Shown one piece after another: positions 9,398 through 20,428 of a stretch of 26,948 nt of DNA; the stretch's first letter is position 1; every line of letters begins with the position of its first letter. The stretch spans positions 1 to 26,948 of the forward strand of contig JAWQRM010000191.1 of the NCBI GenBank assembly GCA_033557675.1, given 5' to 3'. The notes beneath the pieces are model-generated. The model was given only the letters and a program-made list of their open reading frames with translations. It had not been told where the DNA came from and did no database searches. Made by a program: the position numbers and the translations under genes. The stretch comes from Coptodactyla brooksi. Taxonomy: Eukaryota; Arthropoda; Insecta; Coleoptera; Scarabaeidae.

Positions 9398-10507
9398 TTA
9401 AAGAAAACTTAAAAAATATTCTAAAATAAAATAAATTCTTAAAAACCTGTCTGAACGCAAAACAAAACAATAAAATTGCAAATGCGGCTCAAATAGGCCT
9501 CCCTGAGCGGATAAATAATATCGCAATCGATCGTAGAAATTGCTTCTAACATTAGAAAGCATTTCAGGTATGATTCGGATGGCTGCTTCGGTAATTTTAG
9601 CTCCCAGGTCCACCAAATGTGCCGCTTGCTCATGACCATAAATCATCTGCTTAAGAAACCTCTACAAGAAAAAATCATTTAGGGACAAATCTGGACATCT
9701 CGCTGGCCATTTAATATTCCCTGTCCCACTCATAATGCGTTTAGGGAATACATATGTCAAAAACTCACTAACCATAATTGCATTATGCCCCGGGCAGCCG
9801 TCTTGCTGAAACCCAATAGTGTCGACATCTATTCCGAGAATGTTCTGAATAGCTGGAACAATTTGAGTTTCTAGTAGGTCTAAAGATTTTCGGGCGTTTA
9901 AGGTCCCGTCAATAGAAAAGGGACCTGTTAAATGGTCACCAAGAAGTTAATTCCAAACGTTCAGTTTTTGTGGATATTGGGTGTGAACAGAGATACTTTT
10001 ATGTAAATTTTCCCGAGACCAATAACAAACAACAGAAGAATTGTGTTTTCCATGCAATGGAAAGGTAGATTCATCGGAGAAAACAATATTTGCAATAAAG
10101 TTTTCATCTTCATTTGCCTTTGCCAACTCTTGTGTCTTGCTGTATTTATAGCATTTATACTCGTACTTGCACAAAGTGAAACAGTACTTTTGCTTACACC
10201 CAATTCCTCGCTAATTTGTTTGGTCGATTTTGTGTCAACTGCTTCTGCTGTAGCACAAATCATTTTGTTCCACATCACCCTTCCTTCGACTTTTTCAGGT
10301 GGGACTTCCTTTAAGTGGCATTTGGAATATTTCTCTATACAATAACAATTTTCAAACATGCGAACAATGTTGTAATTTGTCTGCTTATTGGGAATGGGTC
10401 TTTTTTCAAAAGTGTATGCAAATAAATCTGCTCATTGTTTTGAAGACGACCTCCATAAAACCTCTTGACGATGTGCAATTTTTCTGCAGGTGTGTGTATA
10501 CCGCCAT
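9398..10507 (-). pseudogene. DD41D-type Tc1/mariner transposase pseudogene
   Basis: The likely start is the ATG at 10507 (MAVYTPAEKLHIVKRFYGG), a typical N-terminal helix for this family. Then comes KKDPFPISRQITT, and after a frame change VEGRVMWNKM and TKQISEELGVSKSTVSL, a second helix-turn-helix. After another frame change IANIVFSDESTFPLHGKHN holds the first Asp (about 10065-10085). QQDGCPGHN (about 9799) holds the second, and WPARCPDLSLNDFFL (about 9670-9700) the third. The second and third Asp are 41 residues apart, counted in LSLND. A TAG replaces the expected Trp after DFFL, then FLKQMIYGHEQ and a long C-terminal helix end at 9398. Stops and frameshifts make it inactive. No terminal repeats were identified, so element ends are unknown. 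It is clearly diverged from the copies at 19498 and 22804. Confidence 0.85.
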
Positions 10508-10809
10508 TTGTTTTTATATTTCGTTCAGTCGAATATATACGTTTCGTACGACAGTCGGCAACGAAATGAAGCAAATACGCTTGGGCGCAGCGGGCAGTCT
10601 GTTACGTTTGCATCGTGTAGCTCAGCGCCATGCGTTATTAGCAAGTGTAACGTTTCCTATGCCGAGTCCAGAAGGACGCAACCTATATATCACATCTTTC
10701 ACAGTCGTGGTATTTACTATGAATGTTTTATTTTTTAATGTATACAAATGTGATAACTGTGTTCAACATCCACGTGCTAAAATAGGGTGTTATGACACTA
10801 TAATGTGAG

Positions 10810-11743
10810 CATATGCACTGGTTAGTAAACGTAAAGGAGAAGAAAGAATAGCAATATTATACAAAACTTCCTTACTGTGCATTAAAACCTTAAAGGAGTT
10901 TCACATTTTAATCTATTCATTGCCCTTGTACGTTCATTCGCTTATTTTTAAAAATTTACAAATTGTCGATTGCAACGAGAAAATCATCATTATAAATTTT
11001 GCGTTTTAATACGATATTGGCGCAGTTCGCATGTTTATTCAAGAAAACGGCTGTGTAATCACTGCATAAATTCCGCAAACCGACGTGTGTTTCCTATCGG
11101 CGTTATCCTTGTTGACCTCACTCTGGTCGTCCTTAATCCAAATTATCGTCAAGACTGGTGTATTTTCATTCTCTTTTTTTCTACCGTTTAGCTCTTCTGA
11201 AACCTGTCTTGACCTTATACTCAAGGCTATTGCTGTTGTCACTGCAATCTCTTAACGAATTCTGGATAACCTGCTTTGATAACTTATAATAACAGGTACT
11301 ACACATGTTATATTGGCGCTATGGATCAATCTGCTTACAGCGGATCTATTTTAAACCGCAAATAGTTTTAAAAACAAATTAAATACTTCTAGTACGACTG
11401 CTTGAAACTTGTCTCAACAATTTAAGTACTTTCATAAGCTCTTACGAAAGTAGTCGATTTATATCGACTCTCAGTATCTAACGATTTTCATGACGCTTGG
11501 CGCTATGAAATATTTCACTATGAAATAAAATTATGAATGAAATTTTATTGGTAGTATTTTATTGCTGTATATTAAAAGTATACAGCAATACTTCTGTATT
11601 TAGAATATTGTTAATGTTTCCGATGAATCAAAAACAAAGTTACCAGATACATATTGAGACTTCCATTTGACACTGGAGAAATGTCGTGGTATAAAGCGAA
11701 AAATAATTAAACTTAAATTTCGATGTTCTATGTTCTATTCGAT
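10810..11743. other. No recognisable gene; contains one hairpin
   Basis: Short open frames only. A perfect 12-bp inverted repeat (TATTGCTGTATA / TATACAGCAATA) with a 7-nt loop lies at 11560-11590; it could be a MITE remnant. Confidence 0.45.
11560..11590. repeat. 12-bp perfect inverted repeat, 7-nt loop
   Basis: Arms 11560-11571 and 11579-11590 pair fully around TTAAAAG. No T-run follows in a way that would suggest a transcript end. Confidence 0.8.
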
Positions 11744-11834
11744 TTAACCCACCTGTCATATAAGTTGATTACTGGTTACTTCACCAAAACTATCAATTAA
11801 AGCCACCAGGGGCAGTGTCCTCTGCTTCTGGTGG
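11744..11834. repeat. Possible piggyBac end with inner hairpin
   Basis: TTAA followed by CCCACCTGTCATAT starts at 11744. An imperfect inverted repeat CCACCAGGGGCAG / CTGCTTCTGGTGG (11803-11815 with 11822-11834, 11 of 13 paired) follows. piggyBac elements begin TTAACCC and often carry inner inverted repeats, and a piggyBac transposase fragment lies about 400 bp to the right. The opposite end was not found, so this is tentative. Confidence 0.3.
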
Positions 11835-12232
11835 GTAAAAATTTACAGAAGATTTATCAATTTTCTGCGAATTCCTCAATTGTATAGTATCTTTCGAGAC
11901 ATATTGATATATGTAATGCAACTGTGCATCTTTTGCTACGGATTTATACAAATCTTACAGGCTCTTGCTATATTTGATTTCGATGGTATTGGATCTAGAT
12001 ATTTATTTAGGAAAATAACCCAAATGTTGCACGTGAAGTCTCTTTGGTAAATCTCCGTCCTTGATGATTATATTCAGGTATCTTAATTCTATATTGAACG
12101 TAACTCTGTTTTTTGTTGTGGATTTTAATTTGTTGAACAAAATGGAAAAGTTAAACAGTACCATATGAAAAAAGTAAAACAAAATATTGCGGTATGCTTA
12201 CACACATTTCCTCATAACAGGGAAGCACTCTA

Positions 12233-12510
12233 TCATTTGGCCTTGGCGATCAATTCCGATACCAATATTCCATTGTAGATTCTCATTCCACATTCTCCCT
12301 TTTTTAATTTTCTTTTAACAGAATCCTTTGGCATGTCCTTCCTGTTTGGACGTACTGTCCCAATGGCATTATTTTTACTGTTGATTAAAGTTGAAAAAGT
12401 TTTGATGAAGAGTACCAATTACCCAAGTATAAAATATGTCCTTTATGCAACACTGACTGTAATAGCTCTTTGATAACACCTTGAAATCCATTATCATTAA
12501 AACTTAGTTT
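12233..12510 (-). pseudogene. Second piggyBac transposase fragment
   Basis: Minus-strand reading gives GFQGVIKELLQSVLHKGHI, LYLGNWYSSSKLF, then in another frame LINSKNNAIGTVRPNRKDMPK and KRKLKKGECGMRIYNGILV. This is the central piggyBac core: the LY-x-DNWY motif with a catalytic Asp (here Gly, GNWY), followed by the conserved GTVR-x-NRK-x-MPK and KLKKGE blocks. Nothing upstream with the first Asp, and nothing downstream with the GGVD motif or Cys-rich tail, could be recognised. The fragment differs from the element at 3816-6197 (GTVRKNKPQL there), so it comes from another piggyBac lineage. Confidence 0.82.
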
Positions 12511-12564
12511 ATCACTAGCTGTGTATATTTCAAATTTCCTATACTCCAAAGTGGGTAGGCTCTA

Positions 12565-12595
12565 CACAGTATGACCATTAAATAACGAGAATTTT
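12565..12595 (+). repeat. mariner copy 1, left terminal repeat
   Basis: CACAGTATGACCATTAAATA followed by ACGAGAATTTT; it matches the inverted right repeat at 13788-13819 with a few differences and a small indel. Confidence 0.8.
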
Positions 12596-12761
12596 AATTT
12601 AAATCATAGAACACGTAGTGCCATCTATCAAACGTATATCTTGTTAAAAAGATGCAAGTCACCTCTTTCCAACGCATCCAAGTTCATGCTAAACTGATGA
12701 CAGGTTACAAAGTTACAGCCATTTGAATGACGGTAGAAATTGTGTTGATTTCGTAAAAGCA

Positions 12762-13747
12762 ATGGACCACAGAGCAAATATTAAATTTTGATTAAAACTG
12801 GGAAAAAATGTGCTAAGACTTACGAATTGACGAAAAAATTGTATGGTGATGATCGTATGTCTAAAGCTAGAGTTTATGAGTGGTTCGATCGTTTTAAAAA
12901 TGGACGTGAAGACTTAAATGATGAAAGACCTGATCGTTCAGAAAGTGAAAATCGTGCTGAATAGGTAAAAAAAATCCGTGAAATCATTGCTGCCGACGGA
13001 AATTTTACTGTGAAATAGTTCGTCAAATTTTGACTCAAGATTTGGGAAAAATAAAAGTTTGTGCACGTTTTATTCCACATGCTTTAAATGACGAGCAAAA
13101 AATTGCTCATATAGACCATTGTAAAGTCCTCAAAACTGCTGAAGACGATCCGTATTTTCTTCATTCTATCATAACTGGTGATGAAATATGGTGCTTTAAA
13201 TATGACCCCGTAACTAAGCGTCAATCTGCAGAATGAAAGTCGAAAGGCGAACCAAAACCAGAAAAATTGCGTTTTCAGGAGTCAAGAATCAAGACATTTT
13301 TTATGATTCACAAGGGATTGTCCACAAGAAATTTTTTATGCAAGGTAAAACTGTCAATGGAGAATATTATTTAACAGCTTTACATTGTTTGTGATCAAGA
13401 ATTGTACGTGTTAAGCCTGAATGTCCAACAGGAAAATAGCTGTTTTTATTACATGATAATGCACCACCACATATGACGTTAAAAGTTCGTAAATTATTGA
13501 CTAAAAAAATATCTGTGTCATTGACCACCCACCGCATTCGCCTGATATATCACCGCGTGACCATTCTCTTTTCTCTAAACTGAAAATTGCAATGAAAGGA
13601 TCGTTTTATGACGATGTTTCAGCCACTTAAGTAGCTGTGACGCAGGTACAAAAGGCCACTCTTAAGAATGACATACACACATCTATGCATGCATTGGTTC
13701 ATCATGCTAGAAGATGTTTTGAGTTAAATGAAACCTATTTTGAATAA
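12762..13747 (+). pseudogene. mariner transposase pseudogene (DD34D), copy 1
   Basis: Begins at the ATG of MDHRANIKF, with an early in-frame TGA and a frame change. Then follows the mariner helix-turn-helix: KTYELTKKLYGDDRMSK and ARVYEWFDRFKNGRED. TAG then interrupts before VKKIREIIAADGNFTVK. Next are GKIKVCARFIPHAL, ITGDEIWCFKYDP with the first Asp (about 13180), KRQSAE, EPKPEKLRF, LLHDNAPPHMT with the second Asp (about 13455), and, one frame over, PHSPDISPRDHSLFSKLK with the third. The second and third Asp are 34 residues apart, as in mariner proper. It ends with RRCFELNETYFE-like sequence and TAA at 13745. All three Asp survive, but at least four stops or frameshifts kill it. Length, about 328 codons, is slightly under the usual 340-350. 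Confidence 0.9.
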
Positions 13748-13787
13748 AAAATAACTTTTAAACATAATTAAATTTTTTTGTATATCT

Positions 13788-13819
13788 AAAAATTCTCATT
13801 ATTTAGTTGTCATTAATTG
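13788..13819 (-). repeat. mariner copy 1, right terminal repeat
   Basis: AAAATTCTCATTATTTAG then TTGTCATTAATTG on the plus strand; the inverse of the left repeat. Confidence 0.78.
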
Positions 13820-13824
13820 TATTT

Positions 13825-14440
13825 ATGTGCGAGAAAGCAAAATATAAACCGCTCAAAAAAAAATAAAATAATGAAGGCATATCATATCAAATAACCTACC
13901 ATTTTATTAGAAATTTATACAGGATGGCTAGAACAAAAATTGGACTTGTGTAAAACTTAAAATTAGCGTTTATATTGTTCGGGTTTCAGATCATTTTTCC
14001 TTGAAAGTTCGGGGAAATCCGTATATATTTCCGCATACGTTGCTTTCTGGTTATTTTAGAACATTTATTAATTATTCAAAATTTTATTATTTTAGTTAAC
14101 TGGGTTATGCATGGTAGATACAAATAAGAAATGAAAGTAGTATAATCCTTGTTAATATACACCTAGTTGGTCAATTAACAGCATTAGAGAAATTTAATAC
14201 ACATCCGGATTTACGACATATTTCCATAATCGGAAAAAAGTGCTTGAAAATAAACAAAAGTAATAAATTTGTTTATCCAGCCGGGATCTATAGTAGAGTA
14301 TAGTGGAAGTTGAAGGCTTCCAGTGTGAAACGTTTCACGTTGATTATTCGCTGATGTTTCGTCCTACGCAACAGGAGGAGTTCTTCATGGCTGCTGCTAA
14401 TCCTGTTGCTGCTGCTGGTGTCATCTCTCAGTCGAACCTG
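13825..14440. other. No recognisable gene; small palindrome and CTG-rich run
   Basis: An A-rich run follows the mariner. A perfect 14-nt palindrome GTGAAACGTTTCAC lies at 14325-14338, and an imperfect CTG/GCT triplet run at about 14388-14420. This stretch may be leader sequence of the Penelope-like pieces that follow, but no coding motif proves it. Confidence 0.4.
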
Positions 14441-14445
14441 TTTGT

Positions 14446-14510
14446 ATTTGAAAATTTAGAAATCAAAAAAAACGATTAAAAATAGGGGGTATTCCGTTAA
14501 GCCCCTTGTA
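14446..14510 (+). pseudogene. Penelope-like element tail, piece 1
   Basis: TTTGAAAATTTAGAAATCA, then AAAACGATTAAAAATAGGG and CCGTTAAGCCCC match, with gaps, the segment at 15903-15990. Read as protein it gives FENLEI and a basic KKND segment, the extreme C-terminus of a GIY-YIG Penelope protein. Confidence 0.6.
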
Positions 14511-14956
14511 TGATATATATAGCTTAATAAGAAATAAGATCAACTAACGTTATATAGAAGAGACACCCGCATTGTGTTAGAAAAATCACGCCAAAAACAA
14601 ACAATACACTTTACTGGATTCTATTGGACGGGTTAGACAGTAGGGTAACATCGGATTGCCACCTTATGTCATGGACAGTTGTACAAATTCATACTCATAA
14701 GGCGACTATCTAGTCCCAATTTTCTCATCGTAGTTGAGACACTCATCAGCCATTAAACTTTAGATGAAAGTATTGATACAACAATGCTTCCATCGATGAC
14801 AATGAATACTTTTTAGTTTGACAACCAGAAAGAGCTTCTTTATTGACATTTTGTTCAATCAAGCCTAAACCGTGATACAAGCATAAGGTCCACAAATACA
14901 GGACCGAAATATTATTGTGTAAACAATCTCAATTAATAGATTAGGCAAGCGTAAGA

Positions 14957-15737
14957 AAATCGCAATTTCCCACCAACAAGTTCACATATGAGATGGAAAA
15001 CAGTGAAACGCTGCCTTTTCTTGATACGTCAGTTAATAGAAGGAATAATAGACTAGAATTTGATGTATATAGGAACATTCGGACATCTATTCATTGTGTC
15101 CAACAAAAGATATCTAGTTTGCATTTCCTAATCCATCGTTTAGTTCCCAGTTTAAGTTAAATGAAGTTCCCACTTCATTTAGTTAGATTCAAAGAGAGGT
15201 TGCATATAAGGAATATAGCTGCTATTAAGGGATAGAATAGGAATTTGGTAGATAAACCAATTAATCTCAGTAAATATAAGAAAAGATTGCATGATACCAC
15301 GTGTTTCCAGCAAGGACAACCAACAGAAAAATACGTTTCTCGCAATTCACCAGGGGTCTATCCAAGATTTTTAATAAAACGAACAAAATTAGTTTCTCAT
15401 TCCAAAAATACATTAAAATTTTTGTTAGAGAATCCTAAACATAAAATCAATATTTCGGAAAAAAGTAGAATATATGAAATAAATTGTAGTGATTACGATA
15501 AAAAGTTCTGTACAAACAAGATTTAAAGAGCACGTGGCTCACCTAATGTACGGTCATACGGAAAAATCTAGTATAGCTGAACATGCTTTTAATAGCAACC
15601 ATAGGATAAATGTAGACAATACAACATTACTTAGAAATGTAACCAACAATAGATTCTTAGGTGCATGTGAAAGTCTAGAAATCATCAAATGTAAGGATAA
15701 ACTTAATAGAGACAGAGGACCAATACCATTTATCTAA
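14957..15737 (+). pseudogene. Penelope-like retroelement, RT end plus GIY-YIG domain
   Basis: Plus-strand frames follow the C-terminal part of a Penelope-like polyprotein. KFTYEMENSETLPFLDTSV and LEFDVYRNIRTS form the last reverse-transcriptase strands; QQKISSLHFLIHRLVP and RLHIRNIAAIKG are the linker. Then come EKYVSRNSPGVYPRFLIKR, NTLKFLLENPKHKI and SRIYEINCSDYDKKF, the start of the GIY-YIG endonuclease. A frameshift near 15510 leads to SVQTRFKEHVAHLMYGHTE, KSSIAEHAFNSNHRI, NNRFLGACESLEIIK and DRGPIPF, ending at 15737. Stops interrupt at about 15158 and 15232. The YIG-Q-T segment is lost at the frameshift, and the catalytic RT core (YADD region) is missing, so this is a 5'-truncated dead copy. 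Penelope elements usually insert as truncated or partly tandem copies, which fits the neighbours. Confidence 0.88.
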
Positions 15738-15790
15738 TCTAATAAGCTATACAGAAGGCTGGACCTCTGTACAGCTTATTAAATTAGATA
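15731..15790. repeat. Long hairpin at the Penelope 3' end
   Basis: Arms 15731-15755 and 15766-15790 pair at 23 of 25 positions (TATCTAAT..AATAAGCT..TACAGA) around the 10-nt loop AGGCTGGACC. The left arm overlaps the last codons and stop of the GIY-YIG frame. It could be a structured 3' end of the retroelement RNA or an inverted end duplication made on insertion. Confidence 0.88.
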
Positions 15791-15861
15791 AAGTCTAATC
15801 CAGAATATCTGGTGTTTATGATAGAAATCAAGGAGGCAAGTAGTGTAGGAAACGCGAGATT

Positions 15862-15990
15862 GCTTGAAAATGCGTCCAAACTATAGATTTTTGGATGCAT
15901 TTGAAAATTTAGAAATCATTAAATATAAAAAACGCGATTTAAAAAGACAGAGGGACGATCCGTTGTGACCCCTGTGCCACATAATATCAC
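15862..15990 (+). pseudogene. Penelope-like element tail, piece 2
   Basis: Read in frame, NYRFLDAFENLEIIKYKKRDL then KRQRDDPL followed by TGA. It overlaps in content with the end of the copy at 14957-15737 (NNRFLGACESLEIIK), so it is a separate duplicate of the C-terminus, in the same orientation and about 125 bp downstream. Confidence 0.72.
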
Positions 15991-18950
15991 TTTGCAGCAA
16001 GTAAGAGTAAAAGAACACACAAAAGGACCACCCGCTTCTTGTACTATGCGAAAGTCAATTAAGATACTGGTAAAAAAGATACAGATTATGGTGAAAATGA
16101 TCCTAAACATAATACCGCAGCTAGCATAGTTGCTGAACTTTTTCAGGGTCTACCGGACCAGGGGTATAGAGTATACATATGGATGTGAACACTAGCATTG
16201 AACTCTCAAGCAACCTATGTACCTGTAAGACAGGCATTGTTAGCACAATGCGACAGCAGAGACTCGGCAATGAGATATAAAAACAACTCCACTAAGAACC
16301 GTCGAGAAATAGCAAGATACATAACAAAATAATGTTATCGAATAACATTTTAACTTAACTTTTTGTTCACAAAACTGATATTGATGCTGAAGGTTTTTTT
16401 TGGGCTATGTAGAGAATATGGAGTATACTGCAATGACGCGTCAGTGTCCTTATAAAAAAACATCATACCTTATCAGTCGTTATAGAAAGTGTATAGATGA
16501 AGGAACAGGTACACTGTGTATGTTTTATTTTTACACGAAATAGCTTCCTATACAGGATCGCAAATATTTGTATCTGTTAGGCAACTCATAAGGAAAATTG
16601 GCAACGTGTGGTCACGTAGAGGACAACGCAAGGTACAATTCAATCAACACGTATCTTAGTTGTCTTATAAGAGATTAAGAGTATTCTTTGCGGCCATTCT
16701 AATACTAGTACCCGAATATTGCAAAACTTTTCTCCTTTCATGTGTAGTAAGCTTGAATACTAATGGATTAACCTCTGCCAGTGCAGTGTTGTGAGTGGCT
16801 TTTACAGCAGCACAAATATATATTTTAGATCAGCGCATCCAAAATAATTTGCAAAAAACATGTAAGTTCATTTTATTCTTTAATAATTCTTTATTCTACA
16901 GGAACACTTTTCTTAGTTTGAAATTACTTTACTATTAAATATATACTACAAATTTCATCGCACTACATTAATTATATATTATATGTACAGTAAACTTCTA
17001 TGACACAGATACTCTTATGGTGCTCAACATCATAGCCAGTAAGTGTTAATTATTTGTTAAATTATAAAATTACCTATGATTAATTGATATGGAGATTGGA
17101 TCGGCGACAATTACAGAAAGATCGCAGTTATGTAGCTATTAAATGGTTATTAAATTAATTAATGTACCGCCAGATTGGACATAAAATAGGTACGTGGTAC
17201 GTGACATAAAAATCAAATACAAAGATGTTAGTTTTGTTTTGATATATCTTATAATTAATAATTTAGCCTTGTATTGCAAACAAAGGCCCACCTTTGTGCC
17301 TAAGATTATTTAGTTATAAAGTACATTTTATATTTATACTTCAGATAAGGAAGTAATTTTATGATGTGTGGTTTACAACGGTAATAAGGAAAAACAAATG
17401 AGTTCTGATTGCTTTGCAAGTAATGTTTGCTTATAATGCGCTACCAGCTGCTCCAGTTACACCTCCACGTACTCCCTTCTTCATTTAATATTTACCGTTA
17501 AACAATAGTATCTTTACAAAGAGTGAAGTTAGATATACGAATCTGGGAAATTTAAGACTACAAATCAATAATACATAACAACTAGATAAACGGCATAAAG
17601 ATGGAAGTTGTTAATAAACCTTGTTAACTAATTTTTTTATTTGATTTTTTTATTTATATTTTTATTTGATTGAAATTCCGAAAAAACTACCAAAAAACAA
17701 TATATTTATGGCCAGTACTGTACAAGTTTTCATCTGATATTTAGAAAGGATTTGAAATCTTACAAATTGTAAATTATTTAGCCCAACATTTTTGCAAAAG
17801 AATGCAGCAAATCCTCACTCGATGCTAAACGAAGCCTACTTTCACCTCTTGGATCTTGCCAACAAAGAAAGCTTCTGGTAGGAAAAATAATAGTATTTGT
17901 AAGCAAAATTTTCAAATGTTAGTAATAACTGACCTTTATTAACAGAAATTCGAAAAAGTTTTCGAATTTGACGCCTAATGATTGTCCAGACAATGTGACT
18001 TTCTTAAGAACAATCAGCTTTTTCTGCAGCTTCTACGCAGCTTTTTCCCTTTCGTCAATTAATCCGTAAAATTCTGTATTAGCCATGAACCGCTTAGTCT
18101 CCCGTCCACCGAAAATTTACCTTCTGTAATTCGGAAATTTATTTAGTTATTAATTATATTGTTTTCACACTGACAAAGCATGGTTTTTGAATCTACCAAT
18201 CGCATATATTTTACATTCTTTTGGTCCACGACATAATTTTTACGTTGTAGCCACTCCTTCTAAAATGTAGTCAGACCCATTGCTATCAAATTATTGCTCA
18301 TTCATAATTTCCTGGAAAATCATTGCCCGCCCAAGTACAGAAAATTGGTGAAAGTAAATTTTGTTTAGTCGTTCTAACGGCGAGGTAATAAGTCACAATA
18401 AGATGAACTAGTCGTGCGTAGATGGTGCCTACGCACCAGTGAGAAGCAACCATAAATCTGCTAATAATCCAAGTCGTTGATGGAAAATTATGATTTAGTG
18501 GACATAATTACGGGCCAGAGATTTTAATTTTCCGTTTACCATATAGATGTTATTAATAAGATATTTACAGTATTGGTGTGGCAGGATTAGAGCCGACATT
18601 ATTTGGTAGTAATTTAGTGGTGGACACGACTTGTAAATGGTTAGAAATTTAATTACTGGTTCACAACGGCTGTTTGTATATAAATAGGGTTTAGTAAGAA
18701 TTTCTAACATCAAATTCTTGTTAGATCTCATTAAAAAGAAAGTTCATATATTTGAAAGAAACCTCACGGGACTATCATCGGCTAATACACACAAGTAGAA
18801 AGATTTATTAGTTGTTGAGATCTGCAGTTTATAATAAAGTATATACGGTTCAGTGTACTTACTTATTTGTTCGGTAATATTAAGCTGAGGAAGTCAATTT
18901 TTACTTTCATATGAGGAAAATTTATCATTGTTAACAATTTTTTTTGTTAT
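15991..18950. other. No recognisable gene
   Basis: Nearly 3 kb with only short frames, several A/T homopolymer runs (for example 17625-17680) and no transposase, RT or host protein motif that I can name. The 78-codon minus frame at 18495-18731 is unrecognised. It may hold old repeats beyond recognition by eye. Confidence 0.45.
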
Positions 18951-18989
18951 TATTATAATACCGGAAGAGACTTGTTGAGTTGTTTGCCT

Positions 18990-19320
18990 TTTGTGCAGTT
19001 TGCTGTGGCCTTGGTAGCCTAAATGTTTTACCTTCATTTTTCAATTTATTTCCTGGTATCTGTTATTTAGTTTGCTTGTTTCTTATACTTGTTGTTGTTT
19101 CCGTTCTGGTTACACCTTTCAATTAGTCAGTTTGTTTATTTCTTTGTTTATTATATCTGTTTAGTGAATTTATTTACTTTGTTGCTTGTTTGTTACTTGT
19201 TTATTTATCTACTTTATTTGTTCAGTTCATTGTTTGTTATCCACGTTGTTTAATTCTGTAAATTGGTAATAGTAATTTCTTATTTGTTTCTTGGCTTGTT
19301 TCTTTCTTGGCTTGGTTGAT
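18990..19320. repeat. T/G-rich low-complexity stretch
   Basis: The plus strand is dominated by TTTGTT, CTTGTT and TTTATT words over about 300 bp, giving strong strand asymmetry. There is no fixed period; it looks like a cryptic simple repeat or a decayed microsatellite. Confidence 0.6.
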
Positions 19321-19497
19321 ATGGCAACCCTATCTTTTGTTACAAATCCTTGTAAGCCTCCGAAAATTAAACATTTTTTATTTAAATGTTTTTTTATTCG
19401 TTTATTTTTATTTGTAAAAAAATGTTTCCTTGAAGAAAAATTAAAAAAAAATGGAAAATTAATTTTGTTGAATGTTTAAAATTATGATTTGAGAAAC

Positions 19498-20428
19498 TTA
19501 TGGAAGCAAATATTCAAAACGGTGTCCTTCCTGTTCCAAATACGTCTAAATTCTTAGTTGAAAACAATTGTTTACTCGGCACAACATCTCCCCGTTTATC
19601 AATTGACACGCATTTTCAATTCTTGTCCTTTAAAAAACCCGCAGAAAAAATCTGGTGAGGTCAGATCAGGTGATCTAGGAGGCCAGTTTACTGGACCGGC
19701 ACGTCCAATTCATCGATCTGGATACTTTTCATTTAGAATCTCACGAGACATTCTACAAAAATGGGCTGGACAGTCGTCATGCTGATACCACATCACCCGT
19801 CTGATATCAAGTAGAACGTTTTCCAACAATTCCGGAAGGTTATTGCGCAAAAAATCTCCAGTAAATTGTAGTAAATCTCTCTATTCATGTTTCCTTCAAT
19901 GAACCAATTACATACTCCCCAATAATATAGTTTACAGTACTCCAATAATGCAGATTATGGCGAATCACTGCACCATGGTTTGTGAATGTAGATTCGTCCG
20001 AAAATAAAATACTGGAGAAGAAACTTGCATTTTAATTGAACTGCTGTCTTGCCCAATTACAAAAAGTGACTGGTTTTCAAAATCAGTTCCATGGAGTTCT
20101 TGATATAAAAAAATGTGGTATGGATGGTATTTATTCAACTTCTGTCCAAAATTCTTTGGACACTTGACTTTGATATTCCTGAATCAGTAACAATTTGACG
20201 ACAACTTACATAGGGATCGAAGGTAACAGCCGCAAGAACTGCTATTTAATCGTCTTCATCTATGGCACTTCGAAGGCGATTGCGTTTTTTCTCCAACGTC
20301 TTGGTTTCTATGAAAATTACACGGTTGAAAATCGTTCAACTGGGAACTTTTTCATCCGGAGATTTTTCAGCATAAAGCTCTTCTGCTCCACTAACATTTC
20401 TTCTAGCCTCTCCATAAATAAAAACCAT
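19498..20428 (-). pseudogene. DD41D-type Tc1/mariner transposase pseudogene
   Basis: The start MVFIYGEARRNVSGAEELYA (ATG at 20428) is a typical first helix of this insect family. Then, across frames, come KKRNRLRSAIDEDD and AAVTFDPYVSCRQIVTDSG with ISKSSVQRILDRS (second helix-turn-helix), HPYHIFLYQELHGTDFEN, and ILFSDESTFTNHG with the first Asp (about 20000). MWYQHDDCPAHF follows with the second Asp (about 19780), IGRAGPVNWPPRSPDLTSP and DFF with the third (about 19645), and YLEQEGHRFEYLLP before the stop at 19498. The second and third Asp are 41 residues apart, with a TGA replacing Trp between them. The part after DFF is shortened, and there are several frameshifts. All three Asp codons are still readable. 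Confidence 0.88.

Larger units (their letters stand above)
12563..13821 (+). mobile_element. mariner element, near full length (copy 1)
   Basis: Flanked by TA at 12563-12564 and 13820-13821. The left terminal repeat contains CAGTATGACCATTAAATAACG and AGAATTTT. The right one, inverted, contains ATGACAACTAAATAATGAG and AATTTT. The length of about 1.26 kb is normal for mariner. It shares termini and interior with the copy at 22761-25207. Confidence 0.88.

Noticed and set aside
10783..10800. ATAGGGTGTTATGAC as a terminal repeat of the 9398-10507 element
   Set aside because: It points outward, away from the element, and has no inverted partner on the other side.
10043..10808. Plus-strand frames of 100, 169 and 82 codons
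   Set aside because: They lie antisense to, or just upstream of, the decayed DD41D gene and show no motif of their own.
14340..14450. Possible hammerhead ribozyme (GGACGAAAC followed by ATCAGCG on the minus strand), since Penelope-like elements can carry them
   Set aside because: It is on the strand opposite to the Penelope pieces, and no CUGAUGA core at suitable spacing was found.
18000..18420. Minus-strand stretch with ERERAAVEAAEKA-like codons
   Set aside because: No continuing frame and no family match; likely chance.
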